64,000 bases of DNA from Campylobacter concisus (GCF_003048405.1 NZ_PIQS01000001.1:868001-932000); one strand, 5' to 3'; positions 39,522 to 50,050 are shown, numbered from the stretch's first letter. The notes: generated by a model from the letters alone, not told the origin. Made by a program: numbers and translations.

Positions 39522-41435
39522 TTGAGTAACAAGGACGAGCAAACGGGTAAAAATCTAAATATCACTAAAACGATTATAGGTTTAGTGTTTGTTTTGGGAA
39601 GTATTTTTTTAGTCGAAAACCTGGCAGTTTTTTATTTTAAATTTAATAATGCTTCTGCTGAAAATGGTTTTAATCTTCGAAAGAAAGTTGATTATTTGAC
39701 ATATCAATATGTTGATTATTTCAAAAATGTCAGCAAATATGATGTCGCAAATTTTCAATCTTACATTAACGATAGCGCTATGGGTGATGTCCTTTTATTA
39801 AAGGATGATAATAAAAATGGATACAAGGTCGTAGCGTCTTCAGATAAAAGAATAATAAATCAAGAATTTAACGATAAAAGCTGTGGAAATATCTTTGCTC
39901 ATAATTTCCAAAAAGATTATTTTTGGTCAAAAATTTTGCCAGAAAACGCCGCTCAAGTTTGTATGTTTGTGCCAGTTGGAGAGTATATATTAGGCTTTAA
40001 AGGAAAGGTCGATCAGCGTATTACTGGCACGCATGATGAGTACTTTTTTGAGTGGCTTTTAAACAATATGGCTTTAACATTCATCTTAAGCTTCGTTGGT
40101 GCAATAGTTGCTTTATCTACTTGTATATGGTATGCGGTCAAATACATAAAAGAAAAAAATAACTATAACGCATTAAAAACAGATACTAAAAAACAGATAG
40201 AAGAGCTTGGAGAAAAGCTTTATATCGATCCGATGACTGGACTTTTAAATAAAACAGCATTGGTGCGTGATATTAATAGCTATGAAAATCCTAAAGTAGT
40301 GCTTATAGATATTGACAATTTTGGCAAGATGAATGACTTTTACGGTAAATTTGCATGTGATCAGATTTTGGTCAAAATGGCTGATTTGATCAGTGAATTT
40401 GCCAAAAATGAGAATATGAAAGCTTACTGCATAGAAGCAGATAGGTTTGCTCTGGTAGAAGATAGCGATAGCTTTATCGATAGATATGAAGATATGGTTG
40501 AAGATTTGATAGAAATTTTTAAAGGTCGTATGCTAAGTATAGTCGATGAAGATGGTAGGGAGATAGAAGGTATCGAGATACATAGTACAATAGGCTTTGC
40601 CCTTGATAGTGATCAAACACTAAGAAAAGCAACAATAGCATTAAAAACAGCAAAAGAGCAAGATAAAGACTATGTTTGCTATTTTAAAGGGCTAAATCAA
40701 AAAGAGGAATACGCAACTCAAATAGAACGCTCTAAACTGATACAATACGCCACTATAAATAACAATATTGTTCCTTATTTTCAGCCGATAGTTAATGACC
40801 AAAAGGTACCCGTAAAATACGAATGCTTGATAAGACTTTTAGATAGAGGCGATGTTATATCACCAAATGTCTTTTTAGATATCTCAAAGCGTATTAAGCG
40901 TTATGCTGATCTTGAGAAACAACTCATTGTAAAGTGTTTTAAACAGCTTGTAGAGGATAAGAATTTAGTACTTTCTATAAATTTAAGCAGTAGAGATATG
41001 ATCGATGGTGATGTTAGCTCACTTGTTTTAAATTTATTGAACAAGCACAATGTTGCTGGTAGAGTAGTATTTGAGATCGTTGAAGATGAAGAACTTAAAA
41101 ATTTAGAGAGAGTTTCAAATTTTATCGAGCGTGTAAAAAGCATGGGTGCAAAGATCGCTATTGATGATTTTGGCTCAGGATATTCAAATTTTTCTTACAT
41201 TATAAAGATTAAGCCTGACTACGTGAAGATCGATGGCTCTATTATAAAAGATATAGACATAAATAAAGATTCACACTCTATTGCAAGTGCGATCGTGGCA
41301 TTTGCAAAAGACCTTGGTATAAAAACTATTGCTGAATATGTGCATTCAAAAGAGATATTTGAAATCTGTAAAGAGATCGGTGTAGATGAGTTCCAGGGCT
41401 TTTACTTTGGTGCACCAGAGCGTGCTGGCTCATAA
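39522..41435 (+). CDS. Membrane protein with degenerate GGDEF and EAL domains
   Basis: A 637-residue protein. Helix 1 (~15-38), a ~145-residue periplasmic sensor domain with Cys121 and Cys147, and helix 2 (~183-206) precede a short linker. A GGDEF-fold domain (~235-385) has EADRF (305-309) where GGDEF should be, so no cyclase activity is expected. The EAL domain (~400-637) reads E434-C-L but keeps N487, E518, E521, D548, D549, K569, E605 and Q625, so c-di-GMP hydrolysis or binding is plausible. It resembles LapD in layout but lacks an evident HAMP. TTG start. Confidence 0.88.
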   Translation: MSNKDEQTGKNLNITKTIIGLVFVLGSIFLVENLAVFYFKFNNASAENGFNLRKKVDYLTYQYVDYFKNVSKYDVANFQSYINDSAMGDVLLLKDDNKNGYKVVASSDKRIINQEFNDKSCGNIFAHNFQKDYFWSKILPENAAQVCMFVPVGEYILGFKGKVDQRITGTHDEYFFEWLLNNMALTFILSFVGAIVALSTCIWYAVKYIKEKNNYNALKTDTKKQIEELGEKLYIDPMTGLLNKTALVRDINSYENPKVVLIDIDNFGKMNDFYGKFACDQILVKMADLISEFAKNENMKAYCIEADRFALVEDSDSFIDRYEDMVEDLIEIFKGRMLSIVDEDGREIEGIEIHSTIGFALDSDQTLRKATIALKTAKEQDKDYVCYFKGLNQKEEYATQIERSKLIQYATINNNIVPYFQPIVNDQKVPVKYECLIRLLDRGDVISPNVFLDISKRIKRYADLEKQLIVKCFKQLVEDKNLVLSINLSSRDMIDGDVSSLVLNLLNKHNVAGRVVFEIVEDEELKNLERVSNFIERVKSMGAKIAIDDFGSGYSNFSYIIKIKPDYVKIDGSIIKDIDINKDSHSIASAIVAFAKDLGIKTIAEYVHSKEIFEICKEIGVDEFQGFYFGAPERAGS

Positions 41436-41443
41436 GGCACTTA

Positions 41444-42532
41444 GTGGTAATTAGCTTTTTAAAAGAGCTTTTAAGCTTTTGCTCTATCACACCTAATGAT
41501 GCTGGAAGCTTAGAATTTATCGCTAAATTTTTACCTGATTTTGAGGCGAAATTTATAGAAAAAAATGGCACCAAAAATCTCATACTTTCTAAAATTTATG
41601 GAGACGGCGAGCATCTAGCTTTTGCTGGACACGTTGATGTCGTACCTCCAGGTGAGGGCTGGGATAGTGAGCCATTTACTCCACTAGAAAAAGATGGCTA
41701 CATCTACGCAAGAGGCGCACAGGATATGAAAAGTGGCGTGGCTGCTTTTGTTTGCGCTGCTAAATACGCAAAATTTGATGGGAAGCTAAGCCTCATATTA
41801 ACAAGCGACGAAGAGGGCGATGGCACATATGGAACGCCTTTGGCACTTGAATATTTACGCGAAATAAATGATTTGCCAAAATTTTGCGTAGTGGCTGAGC
41901 CAACTTGCGATAAAGAATTTGGCGATAGCATAAAAGTTGGTAGACGTGGCTCGATAAATGGCAAGATCGTGATAAAGGGCATTCAAGGGCACGTGGCATA
42001 TCCTGAAAAGTGTGTAAATCCGGTAAATTTGATAGCTCCACTTTTAAATAAGATAGCTGATCACGATATGGACGCTGAGAGCGAGTTTTTTAGCCCAAGC
42101 AAGATCGTGGTAACTGATATCAGAGGTGGCATACAAGTTTGCAACGTCACTCCAAGTGAGCTTAGCATAATGTTTAATGTGAGAAACTCAAATTTAACCG
42201 ATGTAAATGACGTTGAGAGCTATCTTAGAGAGGTCTTAAAAGGGCTTGATTACGAGCTTAGTATAAAGCAAAGCTCAAAGAGATTTTTAACAAACAAAGA
42301 TAGCAAAATCGTAAAAAATTTAATAGCTTCTGTCAAAAAGATCACCGGAGTCACGCCGGTTCTAAATACAAAGGGCGGCACGAGCGATGCAAGGCACTTT
42401 GCTGAATTTGGTGTAGATGCGATAGAATTTGGCGTCATAAACGACCGCATACACGCCAAAAATGAGCGAGTTAGTGTTGGTGAAGTAAATAAACTTTATG
42501 AAATTTTTAAAGATTTGATAGAAAAATTTTAA
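41444..42532 (+). CDS. dapE: Succinyl-diaminopimelate desuccinylase
   Basis: A 362-residue zinc M20 peptidase-family enzyme of lysine and peptidoglycan precursor synthesis. Metal-binding motifs are [14 protein letters not shown] (His, Asp), [24 protein letters not shown] (catalytic and metal Glu) and AEPTCDK. The dimerisation lid follows, and [15 protein letters not shown] gives the last His. GTG start eight bases after the EAL gene stop; whether it is cotranscribed is unclear. Length is typical. Confidence 0.95.
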   Translation: MVISFLKELLSFCSITPNDAGSLEFIAKFLPDFEAKFIEKNGTKNLILSKIYGDGEHLAFAGHVDVVPPGEGWDSEPFTPLEKDGYIYARGAQDMKSGVAAFVCAAKYAKFDGKLSLILTSDEEGDGTYGTPLALEYLREINDLPKFCVVAEPTCDKEFGDSIKVGRRGSINGKIVIKGIQGHVAYPEKCVNPVNLIAPLLNKIADHDMDAESEFFSPSKIVVTDIRGGIQVCNVTPSELSIMFNVRNSNLTDVNDVESYLREVLKGLDYELSIKQSSKRFLTNKDSKIVKNLIASVKKITGVTPVLNTKGGTSDARHFAEFGVDAIEFGVINDRIHAKNERVSVGEVNKLYEIFKDLIEKF

Positions 42533-42867
42533 TCCATAAAATTCATTATTTTTAAACCAAAAAGTTATTAATTGTCTAAAAAATATTTTTAAAAGCTATT
42601 TTGATTGATATTTCTTGTCAAAGAATTTTAAAATTAAGAAATTTTCTTTATTTGGCAATATTGCTATTATCTGTTACAATTTATGAAATAGCCGGGTTTT
42701 AGCCATTTCAAGTAAAACCTAATGGAATGCTCTTTTTAATGAGCATAAGGTAGAAGTTATAAATACGTTTGTGGGCGAAAAAATATATCCAGCACAATCC
42801 TAGCTTTAAAGATGGTATGGATATCATTTCTAATTTGTAAAAAGTAAAATTTCAAATAAATAAAAAA
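42533..42867. other. Non-coding gap between dapE and DUF2809 gene
   Basis: The 335 bases are AT-rich, with no frame of useful length. A ~24-codon stretch at about 42765-42840 (WAKKYIQHNPSFKDGMDI) reads like the end of a lost protein, but it is too short to claim. Confidence 0.5.
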
Positions 42868-43311
42868 ATGCAAGTAAAACGAAAAATATACAAATCTTTT
42901 CAATACGAGAAAATGAGACATAGTTTGCTAGCTAGATTGTTCTTTTTAGTCTTGGCAATCGTGATTTTGGCAATCGAAATTTATATCGCAGCTTTTGTTA
43001 AAGGTGGCTTTGTGCGTCATTATTTGGGTGATGTACTAGTTACGGTGATGCTTTACGCATTTGGACGAGCTATATTTAAAACTGCACCAAAAATTTTAGC
43101 ATTTAAAATATTTATCTTCTCGCTATCTATAGAAATTTTACAATACTTTAAAGTACTTGAAATTTTAGATATTCATAATTTAATAATACGCATAGTCTTT
43201 GGCGGAACATTTGACGTTAGCGACATCGTATGTTACGCGTTGGGCTGCTTGCTGGCTTATTTGATTGATGTCATTTGCTTTCTGCAAAAGTATAAAAGTC
43301 CAAAGATATAG
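42868..43311 (+). CDS. DUF2809 family membrane protein
   Basis: A 147-residue inner-membrane protein with four hydrophobic helices. The family pattern is clear: HYLGDVLVTVMLYAFGRA in the first half and IRIVFGGTFDVSDIVCYALG near the end, with conserved Gly-Asp and Asp-Val-Ser-Asp. The start is uncertain: ATG at 42868 lacks a clear ribosome site, and ATG at 42913 would shorten it by 15 residues. Function is unknown. It converges on polA with a 75-base gap. Confidence 0.78.
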   Translation: MQVKRKIYKSFQYEKMRHSLLARLFFLVLAIVILAIEIYIAAFVKGGFVRHYLGDVLVTVMLYAFGRAIFKTAPKILAFKIFIFSLSIEILQYFKVLEILDIHNLIIRIVFGGTFDVSDIVCYALGCLLAYLIDVICFLQKYKSPKI

Positions 43312-43386
43312 TGATAAATTACAACTTTATTTTTAAGTATAAAGCAGGAACTAATCATCTTAAAAGCTCCAGCAAAATTTATCTAT

Positions 43387-46023
43387 CTATTTTAGCTCAC
43401 CCCAGTTTTTGGCGATATTTAGCGATGTTTTAAGCGGTACATTTAGCGTGTAAATTTCCTCCATCGTCTTTTGTGTCGCTCTGCCAAATTCCTGCGCAAA
43501 ATCGTCTTTTACTTCAAAGATTAGCTCGTCATGTATCTGCAACAGCATTTTTGCATTTTCATCTAAATTCGATCTAACTTTTACCATCGCCATCTTGACT
43601 AGATCGGCTGCCGAGCCTTGAAAAACCGTATTTACCGCTTCGCGCTCAAACATAGCTATTTGCATAGGTGTGGCACTTTTGAAGTCAAAGTAGCGCCTTC
43701 TGCCAAGTAGCGTCTGCACAAAGCCGTCGTTTTTAGCTGAAATTTTTATCCCCTCTAAAAACTCTTTGATCGTCTCAAATGCCTTAAAATAGCGCTCTAT
43801 ATACTCTTTTGCCTCGGCTCTTGTGATATTTACTTGATTGGCAAGCTTGCTTGAACCCATGCCATAAATAAGGCCAAAATTTATGCTCTTCGCCACGGCT
43901 CTATTTTGCCCATCACTACTGCCAAATATGCTAATAGCCGTCCTTGCGTGGATATCCTCGTCATTTTTAAACGCCTCAAGAAGCGCAGGATCTTGGCTAA
44001 AGTGAGCTAGCAGCCTAAGCTCGATCTGGCTGTAGTCAAGCCCCACAAAGCTATAGCCCTCGCGCGCCTCAAAGCACTCTCTGACGTCCTTTGCGAGGCT
44101 ACCACGAGCTGGGATATTTTGTAAATTTGGATTTTTGCTTGAAAGTCTGCCAGTGCTTGTGCCAGTTTGCAAAAAGCTCGTGTAAATTCGCGAGCCCTCA
44201 TCCTTTTTCGCAAGTGCCAAAAGTGGCTCGCAGTAGGTGCTTTGTAGTTTATATAGCTCTCTGTAGGCTAAAATTTTCTCGATCACTGGGTGAGCGTCTA
44301 TGAGCTCAGCTAGCACGCTCTCATCGGTGCTATATCCTGTTTTTGTCTTCTTTTTCGTTGGAAGCTTTAGATGCTCAAAAAGTATGACGCCAAGCTGTTT
44401 TACTGAGTTTATGTTGAAATTTTCACCGCTTAGCTCGTAAATTTCACTTGTTAGCGCCTTTAGTTTGGTGTCGTTTTCAAGGATGAGCTTTTGCATTTTT
44501 GCTTCATTTATCTTGATGCCGTTTTGCTCCATGTCAAAGAGCGTGAGGATAAAAGGAAATTCGTGTGTATCGGCAAGCGCTAGTAAATTTTTATCAAGCG
44601 TGTTTTGAAAAGTTTTATAAAATTTAAGCGTTATCCAAGCATCCTCGCTCGCGTATTTAGCGGCATTTTCTAGGGGCACATCGCCAAAAGTCTGCCCCTT
44701 TTTGACCACATCTTCAAATTTGATCGTGTCATAGTCATAAAGCCTCTTTGCCAGCGCGTCCATGCCCACACTTGAGTTTGGATCGCTAAGCCACGCAAGG
44801 ATCATTGTGTCTTTAAAATTTGCTGGAGGATTTAGGTCTAGGTTATTTTTAACTATCTCAAAGTCATATTTTAAATTTTGTCCGATCACGCAGCCTTTAT
44901 AAATTTGCTCTATCGCCCAAGTGGCAAATTTTAGGCTGATTTGCTGCGGCACACCAAGGTAGTTGTGAGCTACCGGCACGTAGTAGGCGTCCTCGTCGTT
45001 AAAGCAAAAGCTAAAACCAACGATCTTTGCGCTCTTGCTATCAACGCCCGTGGTCTCGGTGTCAAAGGCGACGATGGTCTCTGGCGTGACGTTTGAGAGC
45101 AGTTTTTCGATGCTTGCCTCATCAAGTAGTAAATTTGCTCTAAAGCCAAGCTTAAATTCAGCATTTTCTTCTTTTTGCAAGCTCTTAAGAAGCCTGTTTA
45201 GATCGTACTCTTTTAAAATTTCTGAGATGTTTATCAAAGGATTTTGCTCTGGAAATTTAGAGTGCTCAAGATCAAGTGAAGTGATCGCATCATCAAAGAG
45301 CGTGGCTAGTTTTTTACTCAAAAATGCTTCTTCTTTTGCGGCTGCTAGCATATTTTTGGTGCGCTCGTTTCTAAGAAGGGCTAAATTTTCATAGATCCCT
45401 TCTAAACTGCCATACTCGGCCAAAAGCTTCTTAGCTCCCACTGCGCCGATACCTTTGACACCTGGGATGTTGTCTGAGCTATCGCCTGCGATCGCTAAAA
45501 AGTCCCTCACCTGAGCTGGATAGACGCCATACTTTTCAAAGCAGCTTGCACTATCATGATCGATCTTACTTTGCGGGCTGTAAATGCTCACTTTGCCGTC
45601 TTCTATAAGTTGGTAAAGGTCTTTATCATGCGTGACTATTCGCACAAATATATCTTTGTCTTTGCAAAATTTAACCGCACTTGCGATGATGTCATCGGCC
45701 TCGTAGCCCTCACGGCTAAGGCTGTAAAGCCCCATTTTTTCTATCATATCTATGCAAACTGGAAGTTGCTCTTTTAGCTGAGCTGGAGGCTCGTTTCTGT
45801 TTGCTTTGTAATCACCTAAAATTTCGTGACGTAAGGTCTTACCTTTGCTATCAAGTGCGAAGATGAGATAGTCGCTTTGGTATTCATCTTTGAGGCTTGC
45901 TATAAAATTTGCAAAGCCACTAATCATACCGCTTGGTTTGCCTTCTCTGTTTTTAAGTCCGCTCATGGCGTAGTAGAGCCTAAAAAAGAAACCAAAAGTG
46001 TCAATAATCGTAAGTGTTTTCAT
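43387..46023 (-). CDS. polA: DNA polymerase I
   Basis: An 878-residue family A polymerase. I choose the ATG at 46023, with AAAGGATAAAA upstream, over a 12-codon extension. The 5'-3' exonuclease/FEN domain (1-~285) has DTFGFFFRLYYA and EADDIIA. The 3'-5' proofreading domain is intact: DTETTG (Exo I), NLKYDFE (Exo II), YASEDAWITLKFY (Exo III). The polymerase domain shows DYSQIELRLLAH, RAVAKSINFGLIYGMG and LQIHDELIFEV. All three activities are therefore expected, unlike H. pylori-type reduced versions. Confidence 0.97.
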   Translation of the reverse strand: MKTLTIIDTFGFFFRLYYAMSGLKNREGKPSGMISGFANFIASLKDEYQSDYLIFALDSKGKTLRHEILGDYKANRNEPPAQLKEQLPVCIDMIEKMGLYSLSREGYEADDIIASAVKFCKDKDIFVRIVTHDKDLYQLIEDGKVSIYSPQSKIDHDSASCFEKYGVYPAQVRDFLAIAGDSSDNIPGVKGIGAVGAKKLLAEYGSLEGIYENLALLRNERTKNMLAAAKEEAFLSKKLATLFDDAITSLDLEHSKFPEQNPLINISEILKEYDLNRLLKSLQKEENAEFKLGFRANLLLDEASIEKLLSNVTPETIVAFDTETTGVDSKSAKIVGFSFCFNDEDAYYVPVAHNYLGVPQQISLKFATWAIEQIYKGCVIGQNLKYDFEIVKNNLDLNPPANFKDTMILAWLSDPNSSVGMDALAKRLYDYDTIKFEDVVKKGQTFGDVPLENAAKYASEDAWITLKFYKTFQNTLDKNLLALADTHEFPFILTLFDMEQNGIKINEAKMQKLILENDTKLKALTSEIYELSGENFNINSVKQLGVILFEHLKLPTKKKTKTGYSTDESVLAELIDAHPVIEKILAYRELYKLQSTYCEPLLALAKKDEGSRIYTSFLQTGTSTGRLSSKNPNLQNIPARGSLAKDVRECFEAREGYSFVGLDYSQIELRLLAHFSQDPALLEAFKNDEDIHARTAISIFGSSDGQNRAVAKSINFGLIYGMGSSKLANQVNITRAEAKEYIERYFKAFETIKEFLEGIKISAKNDGFVQTLLGRRRYFDFKSATPMQIAMFEREAVNTVFQGSAADLVKMAMVKVRSNLDENAKMLLQIHDELIFEVKDDFAQEFGRATQKTMEEIYTLNVPLKTSLNIAKNWGELK

Positions 46024-46142
46024 TTTTATCCTTTGTGTAATTTTATGAAATTTAGGCAAAAAATAGGCTGATTTATAAAAATTTTTGATATTATGGCGGA
46101 CATTGCAAATAAAAAATCACAAAAATAAAAAGCTTTGAGGTC

Positions 46143-47186
46143 ATGAAAAAAATAGTTTTTTTACGTATCAATCCAAACGCAGTCGGTGGTGCCGAACGCT
46201 ATTTAAGAAGGCTTACCAAAGCCCTAAAAGACGTAGGTATAGACACATCTATACGCTCATATCTAGGAGAGGCTAGGATCTCATCATGGAAAAAGGCTTT
46301 GAGATTTAACTCACAGGTAAAACGTCAGAAACAAAGCGATGAAGTTTATTTTAGCTTGGAGCGAGTGAGCTGCGCAGATATTTATAGAGCAGGGGACGGC
46401 GTGCATAAAATTTATCGTGCCACAAAGCCATTTTGGTGGGTTAATCCTCTAAATTTTGTCTATCCATATCTAGAAAAACGTTGCTTTAAAAATTCTAAAA
46501 AGATAATCGCAAATTCAAACTACATAAAAGAGCAAATCATTTCGGCCTATGGTGTCGACGAGTCGAAGATTGTCACTATTTATAATGGTATAAATTTGCC
46601 ACAAAAAGTGGAAAAGGGCGAAGCAAAACTTAGCGTATGCGAAGAATTTGGACTCGATTACAATTTACCAATTGTGCTTTTTGTCGGAAATGGCTTTAAG
46701 AGAAAAGGAGCAAAGGACTTTTTGCTTCTCGTCTCAAAGCTAAAAACGCCAGTAAATGCGCTAATAGTAGGCAAAGATAAAAATTTAAATTCATATAAGA
46801 AGCTAGCAAAAAAGCTAAAGATAAAGGCATTTTTTACAGGCGAGCAAAAAATGACTGCAAAATTTTATGAAGCAAGCGATATTTTTATATTTCCAACACA
46901 CTATGAGCCATTTTCAAATGTCGTTCTAGAGGCACTTAGCTTTAAAAACATTGTCTTTACAACGGCTCAAAATGGGGCAGCTGAAATTTTAGAAAATCGT
47001 TTTATCATGCGTGAACCAAATGATGAAAGTATACTGGAGCTAGTGGAGCAGGTGCTTAATGATAATGACATGATGAGAGAGCTACAAGAGAAGTCATTTT
47101 TACTTTCACAAAAATTTAGTATAGAAGAAAATGCAAGCAAAACTCTTGAAATCATAAACGAAGTGCTAAATTTGGAGCAAAAGTGA
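46143..47186 (+). CDS. Glycosyltransferase family 4-like (LOS)
   Basis: A 347-residue GT-B glycosyltransferase. Residues NAVGGAERYLRRL give the N-terminal acceptor loop. The C-terminal donor domain shows VGNGFKRKGAKDFL and the family-4 EX7E-like motif FPTHYEPFSNVVLEALS (two glutamates eight residues apart). No signal peptide is present; such enzymes act at the cytoplasmic face. The next gene, waaF, overlaps its stop by four bases, so LOS core assembly is the likely role. The sugar and linkage are not known. Confidence 0.85.
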   Translation: MKKIVFLRINPNAVGGAERYLRRLTKALKDVGIDTSIRSYLGEARISSWKKALRFNSQVKRQKQSDEVYFSLERVSCADIYRAGDGVHKIYRATKPFWWVNPLNFVYPYLEKRCFKNSKKIIANSNYIKEQIISAYGVDESKIVTIYNGINLPQKVEKGEAKLSVCEEFGLDYNLPIVLFVGNGFKRKGAKDFLLLVSKLKTPVNALIVGKDKNLNSYKKLAKKLKIKAFFTGEQKMTAKFYEASDIFIFPTHYEPFSNVVLEALSFKNIVFTTAQNGAAEILENRFIMREPNDESILELVEQVLNDNDMMRELQEKSFLLSQKFSIEENASKTLEIINEVLNLEQK

Positions 47187-48127
47187 GAGTGTTTATAGAG
47201 CTTCCAACTTGGCTTGGAGATGCTGTGATGGCGAGCGGGGCGATAGAAAATTTAAGTAAAAATGCTAAACATATTGTATTTTTTGGCTCTTATGTGGCCT
47301 GCGAGCTTTATAAATCACATCCAAAGTGCGAAAAAGTAGTTATTGATGATAGTAAAAAGCAAAACTCAAGATATTTAAGTCTTATAAAAACAGCTAGCAA
47401 GCTTGGAAAATTTGATATTGCTATTAGTTTTAGAAGCTCATTTGCTAGTAAATTTTTGCTATTTTTTCTAAAAGCAACGCAAAAATTTTGCTTTAAAAAG
47501 AGTGGTGAAGGCTTGCATCAGGTACAAAAATATCTAAATTTCATAAAGCAAAGCCTAAATTTAAAAGAAATTTCAAACGAACTAAAAATTTACTATGATG
47601 CACAAAAAAGCGAGCAAAAACTTCTTGTTCTAAATCCAGGTGCTAGCTACGGAAGTGCCAAGAGGTGGTACCCGCACTATTTTGCAGATGTTGCACTTCA
47701 TTTTAAAGACGAATTTAATGTGAAGATCACTGGCTCAAAAGCTGAGCTTGAAATTTGCAATGAAATCGAGCAAATACTCTTACAAAATGGTATGAAATGT
47801 GAAAATTTAGCTGGAAAAACGAGTATAAAAGAGCTTTGTGAACTAATAGGCTCTATAAAAAATGGCATCTTTTTGACAAATGATAGTGGTCCTATGCATA
47901 TCGCAGCTGCTTATAAAGTGCCACTTGTGGCTCTTTTTGGACCGACTAAATTTAAAGAGACTAGCCCATGGCAAGATGAAAGCGCAAAGATAGTGCATTT
48001 AAATTTAGAGTGTATGCCATGTATGAAGCGAGTATGTCCTATAAAAACACATGCCTGTATGAAGGAGCTTGTGCCAGAAATAGTCATCACTGAAATAGAG
48101 CTATTAAGAAAGAAATTAAATTTTTGA
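47183..48127 (+). CDS. waaF: LOS heptosyltransferase II
   Basis: A 314-residue GT9 heptosyltransferase that adds the second heptose to the LOS inner core. The opening VFIELPTWLGDAVMASGAIENL is the WaaF signature. The donor-binding half has LLVLNPGASYGSAKRWY, LAGKTSIKELCELI and TNDSGPMHIAAAYKVPLVALFGPTKFKETSPW. GTG start, four-base overlap with the preceding glycosyltransferase. A Cys-rich C-terminal stretch (LECMPCMKRVCPIKTHACM) is present in other WaaF-type enzymes too. Confidence 0.94.
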   Translation: MRVFIELPTWLGDAVMASGAIENLSKNAKHIVFFGSYVACELYKSHPKCEKVVIDDSKKQNSRYLSLIKTASKLGKFDIAISFRSSFASKFLLFFLKATQKFCFKKSGEGLHQVQKYLNFIKQSLNLKEISNELKIYYDAQKSEQKLLVLNPGASYGSAKRWYPHYFADVALHFKDEFNVKITGSKAELEICNEIEQILLQNGMKCENLAGKTSIKELCELIGSIKNGIFLTNDSGPMHIAAAYKVPLVALFGPTKFKETSPWQDESAKIVHLNLECMPCMKRVCPIKTHACMKELVPEIVITEIELLRKKLNF

Positions 48128-48203
48128 AATTCTAAAAATATTAAATATATACATACAAAATTAAAAATTTTAGTTTTTATTTGATTATATTTTTACTAAA
48201 TAT

Positions 48204-48232
48204 TTGACATTGGTTATCAATATAGCTATAAT
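48204..48232 (+). promoter_or_regulatory. Strong sigma-70 promoter for exbB-exbD-tonB with possible Fur site
   Basis: TTGACA (48204-48209) and TATAAT (48227-48232) are separated by 17 bases, the best full promoter in the window. Its spacer contains TTGGTTATCAA, whose complement differs by one base from the TTGAT-A-ATCAA palindrome upstream of the adhesin. Iron control by Fur is plausible but unproven. Confidence 0.7.
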
Positions 48233-48262
48233 CACGCAAAAATTTTTACTAAAGAAGGTATT

Positions 48263-48691
48263 ATGGAGCTAATTAAACATCACATTGATCATGTAATTAT
48301 TGCGATTTTAGGCATTATGAGTTTTTTTGTACTTTGGTATACGATTGAGCGTATTATTTTTTATTCACGCGTTGATATAAAAGGCTATAAAAGTATCGAA
48401 TCGCTTGAAGAGGCACTAACCAAAAATTTAACCACACTTTACATTATCTACTCAAATGCACCATATGTAGGACTTCTTGGTACAGTTGCTGGAATTATGA
48501 TCACATTTTATGATATGGGTATGGCAGGCGGAATCGATACTAAAAGCATAATGGTCGGCCTCTCTCTTGCGCTAAAAGCAACTGCTTTTGGACTACTTGT
48601 GGCGATACCGACTTTGATGATTTACAATGGTTTTGTCAGAAAAGTAGATGTAATGCTAAATAGATACAAGGCTGAAAATGCGTCTAAATAA
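48263..48691 (+). CDS. exbB: ExbB-type energy-coupling protein
   Basis: A 142-residue inner-membrane protein with three predicted helices (about 10-32, 60-82 and 95-118), the compact ExbB/TolQ form. [17 protein letters not shown] and [25 protein letters not shown] are the proton-channel helices. With ExbD and TonB it uses proton motive force to energise outer-membrane iron and vitamin receptors. It overlaps exbD by 14 bases. The epsilonproteobacterial ExbB is shorter than the E. coli protein. Confidence 0.93.
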   Translation: MELIKHHIDHVIIAILGIMSFFVLWYTIERIIFYSRVDIKGYKSIESLEEALTKNLTTLYIIYSNAPYVGLLGTVAGIMITFYDMGMAGGIDTKSIMVGLSLALKATAFGLLVAIPTLMIYNGFVRKVDVMLNRYKAENASK

Positions 48692-49061
48692 AAAAGATGG
48701 GCTAAATATTGTCCCATTTATTGATATTATGCTTGTTTTGCTTGCTATCGTGCTTAGCATTTCGACTTTTATTGCTCAAGGCAAGATAGCTATTGATCTT
48801 CCAAGTGCAAACAGTGCTGAGCAAAGCAAAGAGGACGATAAAAAGGTAAGCGTAGTAATTGATAAGGATAATAAATTTTTTATAGATGATGTAGAAATTT
48901 CTGAGAATGAACTCAAAGATAAGCTAAATGCGGTTGATATAAAGACATTGATCGAACTAAAAAGCGATAAAAATTCGAAATTTGATAGCTTTGTCAAAGT
49001 AATTGATATATTAAAAGAGAAGGGCCACGAAAATTTTGCAATCCAAACAATCTCTGAATAA
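48678..49061 (+). CDS. exbD: ExbD-type energy-coupling protein
   Basis: A 127-residue protein with one N-terminal helix (about 12-32) containing the channel aspartate in [18 protein letters not shown] (Asp17), then a periplasmic domain with [16 protein letters not shown] and [17 protein letters not shown]. It is the ExbB partner. ATG inside exbB; tonB starts inside its own 3' end. Confidence 0.93.
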   Translation: MRLNKKDGLNIVPFIDIMLVLLAIVLSISTFIAQGKIAIDLPSANSAEQSKEDDKKVSVVIDKDNKFFIDDVEISENELKDKLNAVDIKTLIELKSDKNSKFDSFVKVIDILKEKGHENFAIQTISE

Positions 49062-49812
49062 AATTTCAAATTACAGCGGCTTAGCTGTTTCGCTTATAGT
49101 GCATGGAGCAGCAGTATATTTTTTGCTTTCACATGATTTTGATGAGATAAAAATAGGTGAGCAAAAACCGATAAAAATAGCTCTTAATTCATTTACTCCA
49201 GTGCCACAAGTCTCAGCACCTCAAATAGCGGAGCAAATGCTTATCCCAGAGCCAACTCCACCAGCTCCACCACCACCGCCAGAGCCACCAAAACCTGAGC
49301 CAAAGCCAGAACCAAAACCTGAACCTAAAAAGGTGGAGAAACCAAAGCGTGAAATAAAAAAGGTAGAGCCTAAAAAAGAGAAAAAAATAGAGCCTAAGCC
49401 TGAACCGGTAATTGCTCAGCCAGTGCAGCCTATTGTACCGCCAGCTAGTGTAAATACAAATTTGCCAGCCAATAACAAGTCTATCGCTGCAGCTCCAGTT
49501 CAAAATGTAACACCTGAGCTAAATTTATCAAATTCACAAGGCGATGAAGATTTTACGAAAGTTATAATCGCAGTTAAGAGGCATAAAAGTTACCCAAATA
49601 ATGCTAGACGTATGAAACATCAAGGAGTTGTAGAAGTTAGGTTTTTACTCAAGCAAGACGGCAGCATAGATGAACTTAAAGTTAGTAAAAGCTCTGGTTT
49701 TGAGTCGCTTGATAATGGTGCTTTAGAAAATATCCAAAGAGCAAGTTCTGAGTTTCCAAAGCCTAAACAAGATCGTTATCTGCGCTTTCCTATTTCATAT
49801 ACACTAAAATAA
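49036..49812 (+). CDS. tonB: TonB energy-transducing protein
   Basis: A 258-residue TonB. One N-terminal helix (SGLAVSLIVHGAAVYFLL, with the key His) is followed by a Pro-rich spacer at residues ~70-140 with Pro-Glu-Pro-Lys repeats. The C-terminal domain (~175-258) has YPNNARRMKHQGVVEVRFLL and a final FPISYTLK strand. I use a TTG at 49036, which overlaps exbD by 26 bases; no better start precedes the helix. The operon ends in a hairpin at 49811-49840. Confidence 0.92.
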   Translation: MQSKQSLNKISNYSGLAVSLIVHGAAVYFLLSHDFDEIKIGEQKPIKIALNSFTPVPQVSAPQIAEQMLIPEPTPPAPPPPPEPPKPEPKPEPKPEPKKVEKPKREIKKVEPKKEKKIEPKPEPVIAQPVQPIVPPASVNTNLPANNKSIAAAPVQNVTPELNLSNSQGDEDFTKVIIAVKRHKSYPNNARRMKHQGVVEVRFLLKQDGSIDELKVSKSSGFESLDNGALENIQRASSEFPKPKQDRYLRFPISYTLK

Positions 49813-49840
49813 ATTACGAGCTTATTTAAGCTTGTAATTT
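49811..49840 (+). terminator. Hairpin after tonB
   Basis: AAATTAC-G-AGCTT and AAGCT-T-GTAATTT pair over 13 positions with one G-U, around an ATTT loop. It begins at the tonB stop. Confidence 0.7.
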
Positions 49841-49949
49841 ATTATCTGTTTTGTAGAATTTCTTTTATATTTCAAGTCAAAATAGAAAAACATAACTTAT
49901 TTTATTTAAAAAAGTGTGTATTTTAAACTTGCTTTAAATATTAAACATG

Positions 49950-49955
49950 TATAAT
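49950..49955 (+). promoter_or_regulatory. -10 box for tRNA-Phe
   Basis: TATAAT in ACATGTATAATCTGAC, 19 bases before the mature tRNA. Confidence 0.6.
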
Positions 49956-49974
49956 CTGACTTTCTTTAACGAGT

Positions 49975-50050
49975 GGTTGGATAGCTCAGTCGGTAGAGCA
50001 GCAGACTGAAAATCTGCGTGTCGGCAGTTCGATTCTGCCTCTAACCACCA
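49975..50050 (+). tRNA. tRNA-Phe (GAA)
   Basis: GGTTGGA pairs with TCTAACC (50040-50046), followed by A and CCA. The anticodon stem-loop GCAGA-CTGAAAA-TCTGC gives GAA. D-loop AGCTCAGTCGGTAGAGC and T-loop GTTCGATTC are standard. Confidence 0.97.

Noticed and set aside
42765..42840. Short frame WAKKYIQHNPSFKDGMDI
   Set aside because: Only ~24 codons, no start or ribosome site; too short to distinguish from chance.
49213..49503. Long minus-strand frame rich in Trp, Arg and Leu
   Set aside because: It is the antisense reading of the TonB proline/lysine-rich spacer; its composition is an artefact of Pro codons.
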